A stretch of DNA of 64,000 nt, from the NCBI RefSeq assembly GCF_016917755.1, contig NZ_CP070326.1, positions 6,758,001 to 6,822,000 on the forward strand, given 5' to 3'. The notes under the pieces are model-generated. The model was not told the origin of the DNA and did no database searches. It worked only from the letters and a program-made list of their open reading frames with translations. Each line of letters opens with the position of its first letter. Within the stretch, counting starts at the first letter, position 1. Shown here in pieces: positions 1-7,300 of this stretch. The position numbers and the translations under genes are program-made. This DNA comes from Streptomyces noursei (lineage in GTDB: Bacteria; Actinomycetota; Actinomycetes; Streptomycetales; Streptomycetaceae).

Positions 1-672
1 GCGGAATTCGAGCGCTCGGGCCAAAAGGTCCCCCTCGACAAGGTGCGGCTGTTGCCGCCGGTCCTCCCCAACAAGGTCGTGGCGATCGGCCGCAACTACG
101 CCGAACACGCCGCCGAACTGGGCAACGAGGTCCCGGACACGCCGGTCACCTTCTTCAAACCGTCGACGTCGGTGATCGGGTCCGGCGACCCCATCACCTA
201 CCCCTCCTTCTCCCAGGAGCTGCACCACGAAGCGGAGCTGGCCGTCGTCATCGGCCGGATGTGCCGCGAGGTGCCCCGCGAGCGGGTCAAGGACGTCATC
301 CTCGGCTACACCTGCGCCAACGACGTCACCGCGCGCGACGTCCAGCGCCGCGAGAAGCAGTGGGCCCGGGCCAAGGGCTTCGACAGCTCCTGCCCCCTGG
401 GCCCCTGGATCGAGACGGACCTCGACCCGAGCGACCTCACCATCCAGTGCACGGTCAACGGCGAACAGCGCCAGCTCGGCCGCACCAGCGAGATGGTCCG
501 CCCGATCGAGGACCTGATCGTCCACATCACCGAGGCCATGACGCTGCTCCCCGGCGACGTCGTCCTCACGGGCACCCCGGCCGGGGTCGGCCCGCTCAAC
601 GTCGGCGACGTGGTCGCCGTCACCATCGAAGGCATCGGCACTCTCACCAACAAGGTGATCAAGCGTGGCTAA
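1..672 (+). CDS. Fumarylacetoacetate hydrolase family protein (5' end missing)
   Basis: The reading frame is open from base 1, so the N-terminus lies outside the window; a GTG at 43 is probably internal. The visible part is the catalytic FAH fold, which binds a divalent metal and hydrolyses or decarboxylates acylpyruvate-type substrates in the cytosol. Hallmarks are the AIGRNYAEHAAE segment near the start of the domain, the metal-binding HHEAELAVVIG stretch and the TGTPAGVGPL loop near the C-terminus. The exact substrate cannot be told from sequence; many family members are acylpyruvases or oxaloacetate decarboxylases. The stop overlaps the GTG of gltX by 8 bp, so the two are probably cotranscribed. 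Confidence 0.93.
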   Translation, partial: AEFERSGQKVPLDKVRLLPPVLPNKVVAIGRNYAEHAAELGNEVPDTPVTFFKPSTSVIGSGDPITYPSFSQELHHEAELAVVIGRMCREVPRERVKDVILGYTCANDVTARDVQRREKQWARAKGFDSSCPLGPWIETDLDPSDLTIQCTVNGEQRQLGRTSEMVRPIEDLIVHITEAMTLLPGDVVLTGTPAGVGPLNVGDVVAVTIEGIGTLTNKVIKRG

Positions 673-2155
673 CGCGACCCCCGGAACCCCCGTCCGCGTA
701 CGTTTCTGTCCCTCCCCGACCGGCAACCCGCACGTCGGCCTGGTCCGTACCGCCCTGTTCAACTGGGCCTACGCCCGGCACACCGGCGGCCAGCTGGTCT
801 TCCGCATCGAGGACACCGACGCGGCCCGCGACTCCGAGGAGTCCTACAACCAGCTGCTGGACTCGTTCCACTGGCTCGGCTTCGACTGGGACGAGGGCCC
901 CGAGGTCGGCGGCCCGCACGCCCCCTACCGCCAGTCGCAGCGGATGGACCTCTACAAGGACGTCGCCGAGAAGCTGCTCGCCGCCGGCCACGCCTACCAC
1001 TGCTACTGCACCACCGAAGAGCTCGACGCCCGCCGCGAGGCCGCCCGCGCGGCCGGCAGGCCCTCCGGCTACGACGGCACCTGCCGCGAGCTGACGGCCG
1101 AGCAGAAGGCCGCCTACGAGGCCGAGGGCCGCGCCTCGATCGTCCGCTTCCGGATGCCCGACGCGCCCATCACCTTCACCGACCTGGTCCGCGGCGAACT
1201 GACCTTCACCCCGGAGAACGTCCCGGACTACGGCATCGTCCGCGCCAACGGGGCCCCGCTCTACACCCTCGTCAACCCGGTCGACGACGCCCTGATGGGC
1301 ATCACCCACGTCCTGCGCGGCGAGGACCTGCTCTCCTCCACCCCCCGCCAGATCGCCCTCTACCGGGCCCTGATCGAGCTGGGCGTCGCCTCGGCCGTCC
1401 CCGAGTTCGGCCACCTGCCCTACGTCATGGGCGAGGGCAACAAGAAGCTCTCCAAGCGCGACCCCCAGGCCAACCTCAACCTCTACCGGGAGCGCGGCTT
1501 CCTCCCCGAGGGCCTGCTGAACTACCTGTCCCTGCTGGGCTGGTCGTTCTCCGCGGACCAGGACATCTTCACCATCCCCGAGATGATCGAGAAGTTCGAC
1601 ATCGCGGACGTCAACGCCAACCCGGCCCGCTTCGACCTCAAGAAGGCCGAGGCGATCAACGCCGAGCACATCCGCCGGCTCGACGTGAAGGACTTCACCG
1701 CGGCCTGCGAGCCCTGGCTGAAGGCCCCCTTCGCCAACTGGGAGCCCGCGGACTTCGACCAGGCCGCGTGGCAGGCGATCGCCCCGCACGCCCAGACCCG
1801 CCTGACCGTCCTCTCCGAGATCACCGCCAACGTCGACTTCCTCTTCCGCACCGAGCCGGTCGACGACGAGGCGTCCTGGACCAAGGCCATGAAGGGCGAC
1901 CCGGTGGCCCTGCTCACCACCGCCCGCGCCAACCTGGAGTCCGCCGACTGGACCGCCGGCCCCGAGCCCCTCAAGCAGGCCGTCCTCGCCGCCGGCGAGC
2001 AGCACGGCCTCAAGCTCGGCAAGGCCCAGGCCCCGGTCCGGGTGGCCGTCACCGGCCGCACCGTCGGTCTCCCCCTCTTCGAGTCCCTGGAGATCCTCGG
2101 CAAGGAGCGCACCCTCGCCCGCATCGACGCGGCCCTGGCCAAGCTGACCGCCTGA
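665..2155 (+). CDS. gltX: Glutamate--tRNA ligase
   Basis: This 496-residue class I aminoacyl-tRNA synthetase charges tRNA-Glu. In actinobacteria that lack GlnRS it also misacylates tRNA-Gln, which the GatCAB amidotransferase then corrects. The HIGH-like signature appears in PSPTGNPHVG near residue 15 and the KMSKS-like loop as KKLSKR near residue 260. Length is normal for the family. The GTG start overlaps the preceding gene by 8 bp. A strong hairpin follows the stop. Genes for its substrates, tRNA-Glu and tRNA-Gln, lie only about 1 kb downstream. Confidence 0.97.
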   Translation: MANATPGTPVRVRFCPSPTGNPHVGLVRTALFNWAYARHTGGQLVFRIEDTDAARDSEESYNQLLDSFHWLGFDWDEGPEVGGPHAPYRQSQRMDLYKDVAEKLLAAGHAYHCYCTTEELDARREAARAAGRPSGYDGTCRELTAEQKAAYEAEGRASIVRFRMPDAPITFTDLVRGELTFTPENVPDYGIVRANGAPLYTLVNPVDDALMGITHVLRGEDLLSSTPRQIALYRALIELGVASAVPEFGHLPYVMGEGNKKLSKRDPQANLNLYRERGFLPEGLLNYLSLLGWSFSADQDIFTIPEMIEKFDIADVNANPARFDLKKAEAINAEHIRRLDVKDFTAACEPWLKAPFANWEPADFDQAAWQAIAPHAQTRLTVLSEITANVDFLFRTEPVDDEASWTKAMKGDPVALLTTARANLESADWTAGPEPLKQAVLAAGEQHGLKLGKAQAPVRVAVTGRTVGLPLFESLEILGKERTLARIDAALAKLTA

Positions 2156-2177
2156 CCCGACCGCACCCGAGGAACCC

Positions 2178-2209
2178 CGGGCCCGGAAGCGACCACGCTT
2201 CCGGGCCCG
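2178..2209 (+). terminator. Terminator of gltX
   Basis: A perfect 14-bp GC-rich stem (2178-2191 with 2196-2209) closed by a 4-nt loop lies 22 bp after the gltX stop. It is followed by a pyrimidine-rich tract containing short T runs. Confidence 0.8.
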
Positions 2210-2229
2210 CCCCCTTTCTTCCCCATCCC

Positions 2230-2306
2230 ACCCGGCGCAGCTTTCTCCCACCCACCCGGCGCAGCTTTCTCCCACCCACCCGGCGCAGCTTTCTCCCACC
2301 CACCCG
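2230..2306. repeat. 24-bp tandem repeat, about three copies
   Basis: A 24-bp unit with core GGCGCAGCTTTCT followed by alternating CCCA is repeated in exact register; cores begin at 2234, 2258 and 2282. It lies between the gltX terminator and the next start codon. The period is a multiple of three, so spurious reading frames show an 8-residue repeat, but no credible gene covers it. Copy number may vary between strains. Confidence 0.75.
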
Positions 2307-2358
2307 GCCCGGCATTCCCCCTTGCCTCGCCCCGCCCACCGCCCGTTAGATTCCCGGC

Positions 2359-3084
2359 ATGCCCCTGCGTGCCGTCCTCTGGGACATCGACGACACCCTC
2401 TTCGACTACACCGGGTCCGACCGCGCCGGCGTGCTGCGCCACCTGCGGGCCGAGGGACTGCTGGCCGCGTACGGCGGCGAGGCGGCGGCGCTGGCCCGCT
2501 GGCAGCGCGCGATGGAGACCGAGTTCGCCCGCTTCCTCGCGGGCGAGCTGGGCTTCCTGGAGCACCGCAGGGCCCGCGCCCGGACGTTCCTGGGCGCCCC
2601 GCTGAGCGACACGGAGGCGGACGCCTGGTTCGCCCGCTACCTCGCCCACTACGAGGCGTCCTGGGAGCTCTTCCCGGACTCCGTGCCGGCCCTGGAGTCA
2701 CTGGCCCCCCTGGTGCGCCAGGCCGTGCTCTCGAACTCCTCCACCGCCAACCAGGAGCGCAAGCTGACCACCCTGGGCATCCGCGAGCACTTCGAGGCGG
2801 TGCTGTGCGCCGACGGCCTGGGATACGCCAAGCCCGCCCCGGAGGCGTTCCGGGGAGCCTGCGCATCCCTCGGGCTGCCACCGGCCGAGGTGCTCTACGT
2901 GGGCGACCGCCTCGACGTCGACGGCCTGGGCGCCCGGGACGCCGGCCTGGCGGCCGTGTGGCTGGATCGCGCGGGTGCCGAGGAGCAGCCGCCGCCGGGG
3001 GTGCGCCGGATCCGAGGGCTGGCCGAGCTCCCCGAGTTGGTGCGCGGGGTTATCGGTTTTGGAGCACCCTCCGCGATCAGGTAA
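2359..3084 (+). CDS. HAD-superfamily hydrolase
   Basis: A 241-residue haloacid dehalogenase-like phosphatase. Motif I is WDIDDTLFDYT at residues 8-18, with the nucleophilic Asp. Motif II is the Ser in LSNSS, the motif III Lys is in GYAKPAPEAF and the motif IV acidic residues are in YVGDRLDVD. The cap is helical, as in subfamily IA phosphatases. Substrate is unknown; phosphoglycolate, nucleotide and sugar phosphatases all share this pattern. A TAGATT hexamer lies 6 nt before the ATG with no Shine-Dalgarno sequence, so the mRNA may be leaderless. The last codons contain the promoter of the downstream tRNA array. Confidence 0.92.
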   Translation: MPLRAVLWDIDDTLFDYTGSDRAGVLRHLRAEGLLAAYGGEAAALARWQRAMETEFARFLAGELGFLEHRRARARTFLGAPLSDTEADAWFARYLAHYEASWELFPDSVPALESLAPLVRQAVLSNSSTANQERKLTTLGIREHFEAVLCADGLGYAKPAPEAFRGACASLGLPPAEVLYVGDRLDVDGLGARDAGLAAVWLDRAGAEEQPPPGVRRIRGLAELPELVRGVIGFGAPSAIR

Positions 3085-3087
3085 TGT
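3059..3087 (+). promoter_or_regulatory. Promoter of the tRNA array
   Basis: TTGGAG (3059-3064) and TAATGT (3082-3087) are separated by 17 bp, close to the housekeeping sigma consensus. The -10 hexamer overlaps the TAA stop of the HAD gene, so the tRNA promoter is embedded in the end of a coding region. Confidence 0.65.
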
Positions 3088-3174
3088 TCTTCCTGCGCCG
3101 CCCGAGAGGGCCGAAAGGCCCGGACCGGAAAGCGCAGATCAAGGCAAGGCCCCCCACCGGGGGTTGCACTTTGA

Positions 3175-3246
3175 TGGCCTATGGTGTAATTGGCAGCACG
3201 ACTGATTCTGGTTCAGTTAGTCTTGGTTCGAGTCCAGGTAGGCCAG
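3175..3246 (+). tRNA. tRNA-Gln (anticodon CTG)
   Basis: A 72-nt cloverleaf. The acceptor stem TGGCCTA pairs with TAGGCCA, and the anticodon stem ACTGA/TCAGT closes a loop with CTG at 3208-3210, decoding CAG. The T arm carries GGTTCGAGTCC. No CCA is encoded, so it must be added after transcription. First gene of the array. Confidence 0.95.
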
Positions 3247-3267
3247 CTCGCAGAGCTCATCTGCAAG

Positions 3268-3340
3268 GCCCCCGTTGTGTAGCGGCCTAGCACGCCGCCC
3301 TCTCAAGGCGGTAGCGCCGGTTCGAATCCGGTCGGGGGTA
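3268..3340 (+). tRNA. tRNA-Glu (anticodon CTC), copy 1
   Basis: A 73-nt cloverleaf. The acceptor stem GCCCCCG pairs with CGGGGGT, and the anticodon stem CCGCC/GGCGG closes a loop with CTC at 3302-3304, decoding GAG. The T arm is CCGGTTCGAATCCGG and no CCA is encoded. It lies 21 bp after tRNA-Gln. Confidence 0.95.
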
Positions 3341-3402
3341 CAGATCCTTCTCGGGGAGGCAGTCCGGGTCGCACCCACTGTCACTCACGCAGGATCGCTA
3401 GG

Positions 3403-3475
3403 GCCCCCGTTGTGTAGCGGCCTAGCACGCCGCCCTCTCAAGGCGGTAGCGCCGGTTCGAATCCGGTCGGGGGTA
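3403..3475 (+). tRNA. tRNA-Glu (anticodon CTC), copy 2
   Basis: Identical over its 73 nt to the copy at 3268. Its 5' flank differs from those of the other two copies, so it lies outside the large duplicated block. CCA is not encoded. Confidence 0.95.
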
Positions 3476-3491
3476 CTGGTCTACACCACCA

Positions 3492-3563
3492 TGGCCTATG
3501 GTGTAATTGGCAGCACGACTGATTCTGGTTCAGTTAGTCTTGGTTCGAGTCCAGGTAGGCCAG
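3492..3563 (+). tRNA. tRNA-Gln (anticodon CTG), copy 2
   Basis: Identical over its 72 nt to the copy at 3175. It is the first gene of the second copy of a 169-bp duplicated block. Confidence 0.95.
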
Positions 3564-3584
3564 CTCGCAGAGCTCATCTGCAAG

Positions 3585-3657
3585 GCCCCCGTTGTGTAGC
3601 GGCCTAGCACGCCGCCCTCTCAAGGCGGTAGCGCCGGTTCGAATCCGGTCGGGGGTA
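3585..3657 (+). tRNA. tRNA-Glu (anticodon CTC), copy 3
   Basis: Identical over its 73 nt to the copies at 3268 and 3403, with the same 21-bp spacer after tRNA-Gln as the first pair. A strong terminator begins 6 bp after its 3' end. Confidence 0.95.
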
Positions 3658-3663
3658 CATCGA

Positions 3664-3698
3664 AGAAAGGCCCTCCGCGTCACGCGGAGGGCCTTTCT
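3664..3698 (+). terminator. Terminator of the tRNA array
   Basis: A perfect 16-bp stem (3664-3679 with 3683-3698) with a TCA triloop. Its descending arm ends in CTTTCT. It lies directly after the last tRNA. Confidence 0.88.
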
Positions 3699-3869
3699 GC
3701 TGTTCCCGTATGGCAACTCTGGTCGGTGCCCAACGGCCTTGTGCAGCAGGGCGGTTGGCGCTCGGCGGGGGTGGCGGCCCGCGGCGGACGGGCAGTTGGG
3801 CGAGCGGGGTGGCGCGCCGGGGAGTGCGCCGGCCGGCCGCCGCGGGGGAGCGGGGCCGGCCGGCGGGGC

Positions 3870-4589
3870 TCAGCCGCCGTTGCGGCGCAGGCCCTCGGAG
3901 AGGCGGGCGGCGGCGTCGATGACGGCCTGGGCGTGCATCCGGCCGGGGTGGCGGGTCAGGCGCTCGATCGGACCGGAGACGGAGACGGCGGCCACCACGC
4001 GGTTGGAGGGGCCACGGACGGGCGCGGAGACCGAGGCCACGCCCGGCTCCCGCTCGCCGATCGACTGGGCCCAGCCGCGGCGTCGTACGCCGGACAGCGC
4101 GGTGGCGGTGAAGCGGGCGCCCTGGAGGCCCCGGTGCAGCCGCTCCGGCTCCTCCCAGGCCATCAGGATCTGGGCGGAGGAGCCGGCCTTCATGGTCAGT
4201 GTGGAGCCCACCGGGACGGTGTCCCGCAGTCCGGACAGCCGTTCCGCCGCCGCCACGCAGATCCGCATGTCGCCCTGGCGGCGATAGAGCTGGGCGCTCT
4301 CGCCCGTCACATCGCGCAGGTGCGTGAGCACCGGTCCGGCCGTTGCCAGCAGGCGGTCCTCGCCGGCCGCCGCGGCCAGCTCGGAGAGCCGTGGGCCCAG
4401 GATGAACCGGCCCTGCATGTCCCTCGCCACCATCCGGTGGTGTTCCAGTGCCACGGCCAGCCGGTGGGCCGTGGGTCGTGCGAGCCCGGTCGCCGCGACC
4501 AGCCCGGCGAGGGTGGCCGGACCGGACTCCAGAGCGCTCAAAACCAGAGCTGCCTTGTCGAGAACGCCGACGCCGCTAGAGTTGTCCAT
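3870..4589 (-). CDS. ndgR: IclR-family regulator NdgR
   Basis: A 239-residue regulator with an N-terminal winged helix (about residues 8-60; recognition region GLARPTAHRLAVAL) and a C-terminal IclR effector domain. The sequence closely matches NdgR as I recall it from Streptomyces, which controls leuCD and other amino-acid pathway genes in response to nitrogen source. I chose the ATG at 4589, which gives the family N-terminus MDNSSGVGVLDKAAL; an upstream in-frame start at 4610 would fall inside the palindromic operator. The gene is transcribed away from leuC, a typical arrangement for a local regulator that also controls itself. Confidence 0.94.
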   Translation of the reverse strand: MDNSSGVGVLDKAALVLSALESGPATLAGLVAATGLARPTAHRLAVALEHHRMVARDMQGRFILGPRLSELAAAAGEDRLLATAGPVLTHLRDVTGESAQLYRRQGDMRICVAAAERLSGLRDTVPVGSTLTMKAGSSAQILMAWEEPERLHRGLQGARFTATALSGVRRRGWAQSIGEREPGVASVSAPVRGPSNRVVAAVSVSGPIERLTRHPGRMHAQAVIDAAARLSEGLRRNGG

Positions 4590-4603
4590 GCAACGATACT
4601 CGC

Positions 4604-4620
4604 GTCTCACAGTGTGAAAC
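4604..4620. promoter_or_regulatory. Palindromic operator candidate between ndgR and leuC
   Basis: GTCTCACAGTGTGAAAC is a 17-bp palindrome with one mismatch. Its core TCACA-G-TGTGA (4607-4617) is perfect. It sits 15 bp from the ndgR start in the divergent region and is a likely NdgR binding site. A second, 10-bp palindrome (TTCCATGGAA) lies at 4633-4642. Confidence 0.55.
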
Positions 4621-4762
4621 GCAAGTTCAATTTTCCATGGAAGTCGTCACTCTGTAGATGCGGCCCTCGACCAGGGCCCGGCGTCAGGCCCGCAGGGGAT
4701 ATGAGCGGGTCACCGCGCACAGACGAGCAAGGCCGGCACAGTGGCCGGCCGGAGGGAAAGCG

Positions 4763-6196
4763 ATGGGACGGACACTCGCGGAGAAGGTCTGGGACGACCA
4801 CGTCGTCCGGCGCGCGGAAGGCGAGCCCGACCTCCTCTTCATCGATCTGCACCTGCTGCACGAGGTCACCAGCCCGCAGGCGTTCGACGGCCTCCGCAAG
4901 GCCGGCCGCCAGGTGCGGCGGACGGACCTGACCATCGCCACCGAAGACCACAACACCCCGACCCTCGACATCGACAAGCCGATCGCCGACCCGGTCTCGC
5001 GCACGCAGCTGGAGACCCTGCGCAAGAACTGCGCGGAGTTCGGCGTCCGGCTGCACCCGCTGGGCGACGTCGAGCAGGGTGTCGTCCACGTCGTGGGGCC
5101 GCAGTTGGGGCTGACCCAGCCCGGCACCACCGTCGTCTGCGGTGACAGCCACACCTCCACCCACGGCGCGTTCGGCGCGCTGGCGTTCGGCATCGGCACC
5201 AGCCAGGTCGAGCACGTCCTGGCCACCCAGACGCTGCCGATGGCGCCGTTCAGGACCATGGCGATCACCGTGGACGGCGAGTTGCCCGACGGCGTCACCG
5301 CCAAGGACCTGATCCTGGCGATCATCGCCAAGATCGGCACCGGCGGCGGCCAGGGCTATGTCATCGAGTACCGCGGCTCGGCCATCGAGAAGCTGTCGAT
5401 GGAAGCCCGGATGACCATCTGCAACATGTCGATCGAGGCGGGCGCCCGGGCCGGCATGATCGCCCCCGACCAGACCACCTTCGACTACCTCCAGGGCCGC
5501 GACCACGCTCCCGAGGGCGAGGACTGGGACGCCGCCGTGGCGTACTGGAAGACGCTGCGCACCGACGACGACGCGGTGTTCGACACCGAGGTCGTCATCG
5601 ACGCCGCCTCGCTGGCGCCGTTCGTCACCTGGGGCACCAACCCCGGCCAGGGTGCGCCCCTTTCGGCGAACGTCCCCGACCCGGCTTCGTACGAGGACCC
5701 CTCGGAGCGGCACGCCGCCGAAAGGGCCCTGGAATACATGGGGTTGACGGCCGGTCAACCGCTCCGCGAGATCTCCGTGGACACCGTCTTCGTAGGTTCG
5801 TGCACCAACGGCCGCATCGAGGACCTGCGCTCGGCGGCCTCGATCCTGGAGGGCCGCAAGGTCGCGGACGGGGTGCGGGTGCTGATCGTCCCCGGCTCGG
5901 TGCGGGTCGCGCTGCAGGCCGTCGAGGAGGGGCTGGACAAGGTCTTCACCGCGGCCGGCGCCGAATGGCGGCACGCGGGCTGCTCGATGTGCCTGGGCAT
6001 GAACCCCGACCAGCTGGCGCCCGGTGAGCGCTCCGCGTCCACCTCCAACCGCAACTTCGAGGGCCGGCAGGGCAAGGGCGGCCGCACCCACCTGGTCTCC
6101 CCGCAGGTCGCCGCCGCAACGGCGGTTCTCGGCCATCTGGCCTCACCGGCCGACCTGGCCGGCCAGTCCGACGTCGCTACGCCCGCGGGAGTCTGA
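4763..6196 (+). CDS. leuC: 3-isopropylmalate dehydratase large subunit
   Basis: This 477-residue protein is the large subunit of isopropylmalate isomerase, which interconverts 2- and 3-isopropylmalate in leucine synthesis. It is an aconitase-like enzyme whose 4Fe-4S ligands are in VFVGSCTNGRIEDL and GCSMCLGMNPD. The DSHTSTHGAFG active-site segment is intact. I chose the ATG at 4763, giving MGRTLAEKVWDDH, because GGAGGG lies 6 bp upstream; the longer upstream frame has no family similarity. leuD starts 3 bp after the stop, so the two subunits are cotranslated. Regulation by NdgR is likely from the divergent arrangement. Confidence 0.97.
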   Translation: MGRTLAEKVWDDHVVRRAEGEPDLLFIDLHLLHEVTSPQAFDGLRKAGRQVRRTDLTIATEDHNTPTLDIDKPIADPVSRTQLETLRKNCAEFGVRLHPLGDVEQGVVHVVGPQLGLTQPGTTVVCGDSHTSTHGAFGALAFGIGTSQVEHVLATQTLPMAPFRTMAITVDGELPDGVTAKDLILAIIAKIGTGGGQGYVIEYRGSAIEKLSMEARMTICNMSIEAGARAGMIAPDQTTFDYLQGRDHAPEGEDWDAAVAYWKTLRTDDDAVFDTEVVIDAASLAPFVTWGTNPGQGAPLSANVPDPASYEDPSERHAAERALEYMGLTAGQPLREISVDTVFVGSCTNGRIEDLRSAASILEGRKVADGVRVLIVPGSVRVALQAVEEGLDKVFTAAGAEWRHAGCSMCLGMNPDQLAPGERSASTSNRNFEGRQGKGGRTHLVSPQVAAATAVLGHLASPADLAGQSDVATPAGV

Positions 6197-6199
6197 ACC

Positions 6200-6793
6200 A
6201 TGGAAGCTTTCACCACCCACACCGGCCGGGCCGTTCCGCTGCGCCGCAGCAACGTCGACACCGACCAGATCATCCCCGCCCACTGGCTGAAGAAGGTCAC
6301 CCGCGACGGCTTCGAGGACGGGCTGTTCGAGGCGTGGCGCAAGGACCCGGAGTTCGTCCTCAACCAGGAGACGTACAAGGGCGCGACCGTCCTGGTCGCG
6401 GGGCCCGACTTCGGCACCGGCTCCTCGCGCGAGCACGCCGTCTGGGCGCTGCAGAACTACGGCTTCAAGGCCGTCATCTCCTCGCGGTTCGCGGACATCT
6501 TCCGCGGCAACTCCCTCAAGAACGGCCTGCTGACGGTGGTCCTGCCGCAGGAGACCGTGGACCGGCTGCAGAAGCTGGTGGAGTCCGACCCGACCGCCGA
6601 GGTGACGGTCGACCTGGTCAACCGCGAGGTCCGTGCCGAGGGCGTCACCGCCGGCTTCGAGCTGGACGAGAACGCTCGTTGGCGGTTGCTGGAGGGTCTG
6701 GACGACATCAGCCTCACCCTTCGGGAGGAGTCCGCCATCGCCGACTACGAGGCGAACAGGCCCTCGTTCAAACCGCGTACCATCGAGGTCTGA
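6200..6793 (+). CDS. leuD: 3-isopropylmalate dehydratase small subunit
   Basis: This 197-residue swivel-domain subunit completes the LeuCD isomerase. Family features are NVDTDQIIPAHWLKK near residue 20, which contributes to substrate specificity, and GPDFGTGSSREHAVWAL near residue 75, the substrate-binding serine loop. Length is normal. It follows leuC by 3 bp and is followed by a small hairpin at the stop codon and a larger terminator at 6828, closing the operon. Confidence 0.97.
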   Translation: MEAFTTHTGRAVPLRRSNVDTDQIIPAHWLKKVTRDGFEDGLFEAWRKDPEFVLNQETYKGATVLVAGPDFGTGSSREHAVWALQNYGFKAVISSRFADIFRGNSLKNGLLTVVLPQETVDRLQKLVESDPTAEVTVDLVNREVRAEGVTAGFELDENARWRLLEGLDDISLTLREESAIADYEANRPSFKPRTIEV

Positions 6794-6827
6794 CCTCGGG
6801 TTTTATGGCTCAAAGACTTATTGCGTA

Positions 6828-6864
6828 CGATGCGCCCCCTGTGCAGTTGGCAGGGGGCGCATCG
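6828..6864 (+). terminator. Terminator of leuCD
   Basis: A perfect 13-bp stem (6828-6840 with 6852-6864) with an 11-nt loop. A smaller hairpin (6784-6798) overlaps the leuD stop and is followed by GGTTTTA. Confidence 0.7.
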
Positions 6865-6929
6865 GCTTGTGGAGCCGGGCGTTGAGGCCCCGTGAAGCGA
6901 CAACTCGCCGCAGATGGCACAATTAGCGC

Positions 6930-7175
6930 ATGGAACGCGACGACCAACTCAAGCTCTACGGTTTCGTCGCCGACCGACTCAAGGACGCACACGCAAGGGT
7001 GCGGACACTGCAAGTCCCGGAGGGCGTACGGATGGCGCTGACCCGGAAGCTGCTCGTCATCACGGCCGCGGCTAAACACGATCTTGCGGACGCGGCAAGG
7101 CGTCTGGAGTGGTTCATGAGCGACCTTGACGAAGGTCGTTATCCCGAAGATGTGCATGCCGATGGAAGTCCGTGA
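6930..7175 (+). CDS. Conserved hypothetical protein (81 aa)
   Basis: A short, charged, mostly helical cytoplasmic protein with no motif I recognise. It is usually found in this position between leuD and hupS in Streptomyces, which argues that it is real. Codon use has the expected GC bias. A CACAAT hexamer lies 6 nt before the ATG and no Shine-Dalgarno sequence is present, so the transcript may be leaderless. Function unknown. Confidence 0.82.
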   Translation: MERDDQLKLYGFVADRLKDAHARVRTLQVPEGVRMALTRKLLVITAAAKHDLADAARRLEWFMSDLDEGRYPEDVHADGSP

Positions 7176-7220
7176 AGGTCGAGTCCGTTGCGGCACAAGG
7201 GTGATTAGCCCGTTTCGTGT

Positions 7221-7249
7221 TTGATTTGCGGTATATATCTGCCTAACGT
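7221..7249 (+). promoter_or_regulatory. Promoter candidate for hupS
   Basis: TTGATT (7221-7226) and TAACGT (7244-7249) are separated by 17 bp, in an AT-rich stretch unusual for this genome. This leaves a leader of about 45 nt with AAGGGG ahead of the GTG start. Confidence 0.5.
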
Positions 7250-7300
7250 GCGAAAAAGCTTGGAAACTTTCGTTCCAGCAATGTCTCCGAAGGGGAAGAC

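Larger units (their letters stand above)
3174..3342 (+). repeat. Duplicated tRNA-Gln/tRNA-Glu block, copy 1 (copy 2 at 3491-3659)
   Basis: The 169 bp covering tRNA-Gln, the 21-bp spacer and tRNA-Glu are base-for-base identical to 3491-3659. Identity of the untranscribed-product spacer as well as the tRNAs points to recent tandem duplication or gene conversion. Confidence 0.93.

Noticed and set aside
659..2881. A 740-codon minus-strand open frame opposite gltX and the HAD gene
   Set aside because: Spans two real plus-strand genes, a terminator and a tandem repeat; Gly/Arg-rich with no family similarity.
3275..3607. A 110-codon plus-strand open frame
   Set aside because: Translates through tRNA genes; the apparent internal protein repeat is the duplicated tRNA block.
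3174..3659. Regularly spaced repeats that might look like a CRISPR array
   Set aside because: Repeats are complete tRNA genes with cloverleaf structure. I saw no CRISPR array or cas gene in the window.
4607..6136. A 509-codon minus-strand open frame opposite leuC
   Set aside because: Antisense shadow of a well-supported gene.
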